Shown one piece after another: positions 62,623 to 64,000 of a DNA stretch of 64,000 nt. Source of the stretch: Ignavibacteriales bacterium (GTDB taxonomy: Bacteria > Bacteroidota > Ignavibacteria > Ignavibacteriales > Melioribacteraceae); assembly GCA_026390795.1 (NCBI GenBank), contig JAPLFG010000005.1:34200-98199 (forward strand). The letters are read 5' to 3'. The notes beneath the pieces were generated by a model. It searched no databases. It saw only the letters and a list, made by a program, of their open reading frames with translations, and was not told where the DNA came from. Each line of letters starts with the position of its first letter. Positions within the stretch are counted from its first letter, which is position 1. The position numbers and the translations under genes were made by a program.

Positions 62623-63573
62623 TTATTCAGGGACTATGTTAATTTCGCCTGCTTTTGGAATTTTGATATAATAAGATTTGCGGGATTTATTCTTCAGAAA
62701 GTTATCCCTAAGCCATGGATTGAATATTTTTAAAATTTTGTAGTTAATTCCGTTACTCTTCGCAAAATCGGCTAAATCTTTTATCGGATAGTTCACCTTC
62801 ACATCAAGGGTTTCAATTTGAGGATAGAGATCGTGATCAGAGAAATAAAAACCATATTTATTCGGATCCTTAAAGATTTCCTTAAGAGTTATAATTCTTG
62901 CCACAAAACGGTACGTCTCATCATTCAGGAAAAGGTTGTAATAATTTTTAGATTTTTGACGTGCAATCTGCTTTTCAATGCCATCTAAACCCATATTATA
63001 AGAAGCTGCGGCCAATGTCCAACTGCCAAATTTCAAATAAGATTCTTTCAAATAATCACATGCTGCCTGCGTGGCTTTTTCAATGTTAAACCGTTCATCA
63101 ATCTCGGCATTTATTTCGAGACCATATTTTTTTGCTGCAGGTTCCATGAGTTGCCAAAAACCGGTTGCACCATCGGGACTTACTGAATTAATAATTCCGC
63201 TTTCTGCAACCGACATATATTTGAAGTCATCTGGAATACCATTCCGTTTTAATATCGGTTCGATTATTGGGAACCATCTGTTGGCTCTTTTTAAATAAAG
63301 TAATGTTGCCGAATGCCAGTAGGTATTTACTAAGAATTCTCTATCAATGCGTTCGCGAACATCAAAATCTTCAAGCGGAACCCGTTCACCGCAAAAGTCC
63401 AATTCTTCCGGAATCGGTGGAGAATAAATTCTTCTTTCATTCTCTGTTATAATTATAGGTGCCTGACGTGATGCTTTTTCACTTTTCAAATAATAAAATA
63501 CAACAAGTGAGATCAAAATTGTAAAAGCAATTGGAATTGCAATAATCAGAAATAGTTTTTTCTTATCAATCAT
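62623..63573 (-). CDS. lytic transglycosylase (SLT domain)
   Basis: 316 residues with one N-terminal TM (LFLIIAIPIAFTILISLVVFYYL), then an SLT lysozyme-like domain: KYMSVAESGIINSVSPDGATGFWQLMEPAAKKYGL (catalytic Glu in the ESG motif), NIEKATQAACDYLKESYLKFGSWTLAAASYNMG. MltD-like in the catalytic core but without visible LysM repeats. It cleaves peptidoglycan glycan strands. A promoter and the citrate synthase terminator lie upstream. Confidence 0.92.
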   Translation of the reverse strand: MIDKKKLFLIIAIPIAFTILISLVVFYYLKSEKASRQAPIIITENERRIYSPPIPEELDFCGERVPLEDFDVRERIDREFLVNTYWHSATLLYLKRANRWFPIIEPILKRNGIPDDFKYMSVAESGIINSVSPDGATGFWQLMEPAAKKYGLEINAEIDERFNIEKATQAACDYLKESYLKFGSWTLAAASYNMGLDGIEKQIARQKSKNYYNLFLNDETYRFVARIITLKEIFKDPNKYGFYFSDHDLYPQIETLDVKVNYPIKDLADFAKSNGINYKILKIFNPWLRDNFLKNKSRKSYYIKIPKAGEINIVPE

Positions 63574-63597
63574 TTAAATATCAATTTTAGTTTGGTG

Positions 63598-63605
63598 CAA
63601 ATATA
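63598..63605 (-). promoter_or_regulatory. -7 element of the transglycosylase gene
   Basis: TATATTTG on the minus strand, 25 nt ahead of the start codon and immediately after the citrate-synthase terminator. Confidence 0.4.
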
Positions 63606-63615
63606 AAGAACGACC

Positions 63616-63641
63616 AATAAAAAGCCCCGACGAATCGGGGC
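63616..63641 (-). terminator. terminator of the citrate synthase gene
   Basis: GCCCCGA-TTCG-TCGGGGC, a 7-bp stem with a UUCG tetraloop, followed by TTTTTATT on the minus strand. Confidence 0.9.
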
Positions 63642-63667
63642 ACATTTTAATTTTCTATCCGAAAATT

Positions 63668-64000
63668 TTATTTCTTTCCGAAGGCTACTTCTTCAAGCAT
63701 TGCAGTCGTTAAAGATTTTGGCCTTTCAAGCGGATAGCCAAGAGCTCTTGCCCAAATGATATTTGAACAAACACCAAGTGCGCGTCCTACACCGAATAAT
63801 ACGGTATAGAATTCATACTCTTTAACTCCGTAATACCATTGAATAACACCGGACTGAGCATCAACATTCGGCCATGGATTTTTTGCTTTGCCTTTCTCCA
63901 ATAAAATTGAAGGAACAACTTTATAAAGAAGATCTACATATTTAAAGAGAGTATCGTTCGGTAAATGTTTCAAGCAAAATTCTCTTTGTGCCGTATAACG
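63668..64000 (-). CDS. gltA: citrate synthase, eukaryote-like type (C-terminal part, runs off the right edge)
   Basis: About 110 C-terminal residues, the 5' part lying outside the window: [57 protein letters not shown] and [18 protein letters not shown]. The [11 protein letters not shown] and YYTVLFGVSRALG motifs are those of the mitochondrial-type (Si) citrate synthase, including the catalytic Asp in NVDA. The frame is open to 64000. It condenses acetyl-CoA and oxaloacetate. Confidence 0.9.
   Translation of the reverse strand, partial: RYTAQREFCLKHLPNDTLFKYVDLLYKVVPSILLEKGKAKNPWPNVDAQSGVIQWYYGVKEYEFYTVLFGVGRALGVCSNIIWARALGYPLERPKSLTTAMLEEVAFGKK

Overview
The window is about 64 kb of AT-rich bacterial chromosome, with densely packed and mostly housekeeping genes. 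It most likely comes from the Bacteroidota/Chlorobi/Ignavibacteria group, with Ignavibacteria favoured. The reasons are indirect. Several genes are preceded by the Bacteroidota-type promoter (TTTG or TTG, about 19 nt, then TAnnTTTG), and one upstream of nadE matches it exactly. The gene set (2-oxoacid:ferredoxin oxidoreductase, EtfAB, eukaryote-like citrate synthase, AtuA-like pair, DUF2851, DUF151 nuclease, ClpS, RND/MFP/TolC) fits this group. Intergenic dispersed palindromes of the kind common there are also present. This placement is inference; no rRNA is present.

Layout. 1-77: a promoter with four 11-bp-spaced TGTTAA boxes (Pho-box geometry) facing off the left edge. 250-5678: an accessory region with an SRPBCC protein, a quinone oxidoreductase, a membrane protein bracketed by direct repeats, a truncated outer-membrane protein, a Phd/ParE-type toxin-antitoxin pair, a secreted SnoaL-like protein and a HEPN-like protein. 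The last three loci are separated by two ~190-bp elements that behave like integron attC sites, although no integrase is present. 6138-11468: a tolC-MFP-RND efflux operon. 11683-13111: an acyltransferase and a tRNA cluster (Pro, Arg, His, Glu, plus a decayed Glu copy with a double-hairpin insert). 13222-16380: LolC/E-D lipoprotein export. 16533-22858: small VOC, DUF1801 and HIT-like proteins, a membrane protein, an M16 peptidase and a LysE exporter. 23044-32097: PepA, NrnA, KorAB, DsbD and NadE on the minus strand. 32243-33598: PspC and a LiaF-like protein. 33595-38881: pcm-miaA-AtuA pair-prfB-yjbQ-MGMT, an apparent minus-strand run; prfB needs a +1 frameshift at a UAA codon. 39090-39630: tRNA-Gly, tRNA-Cys, a GIY-YIG nuclease and a partial tRNA-Cys copy. 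39927-41907: a pilin-like protein and two paralogous lipoproteins. 42115-50844: acyl-CoA synthetase, PepD, YchF, ClpS, EtfBA, a bifunctional nuclease and a DUF2851 protein. 50950-59313: purN-purH-mreBCD-mrdA-rodA-pyrF, tightly packed. 59410-64000: TPR protein, PyrG, lytic transglycosylase and the C-terminal part of citrate synthase.

The most notable points are: (1) an integrase-less integron cassette cluster, in which the core sites at the two ends of each of two cassettes are perfect inverse complements and the attC inner stem shows a compensatory base change; (2) two decayed tRNA copies (Glu and Cys) that carry unrelated palindromes at nearly the same T-loop position, one of them directly behind a GIY-YIG nuclease gene; (3) the prfB frameshift site with UAA instead of UGA; (4) the four-repeat Pho-type operator; (5) a pilin-like gene with a possible sigma-54 promoter.
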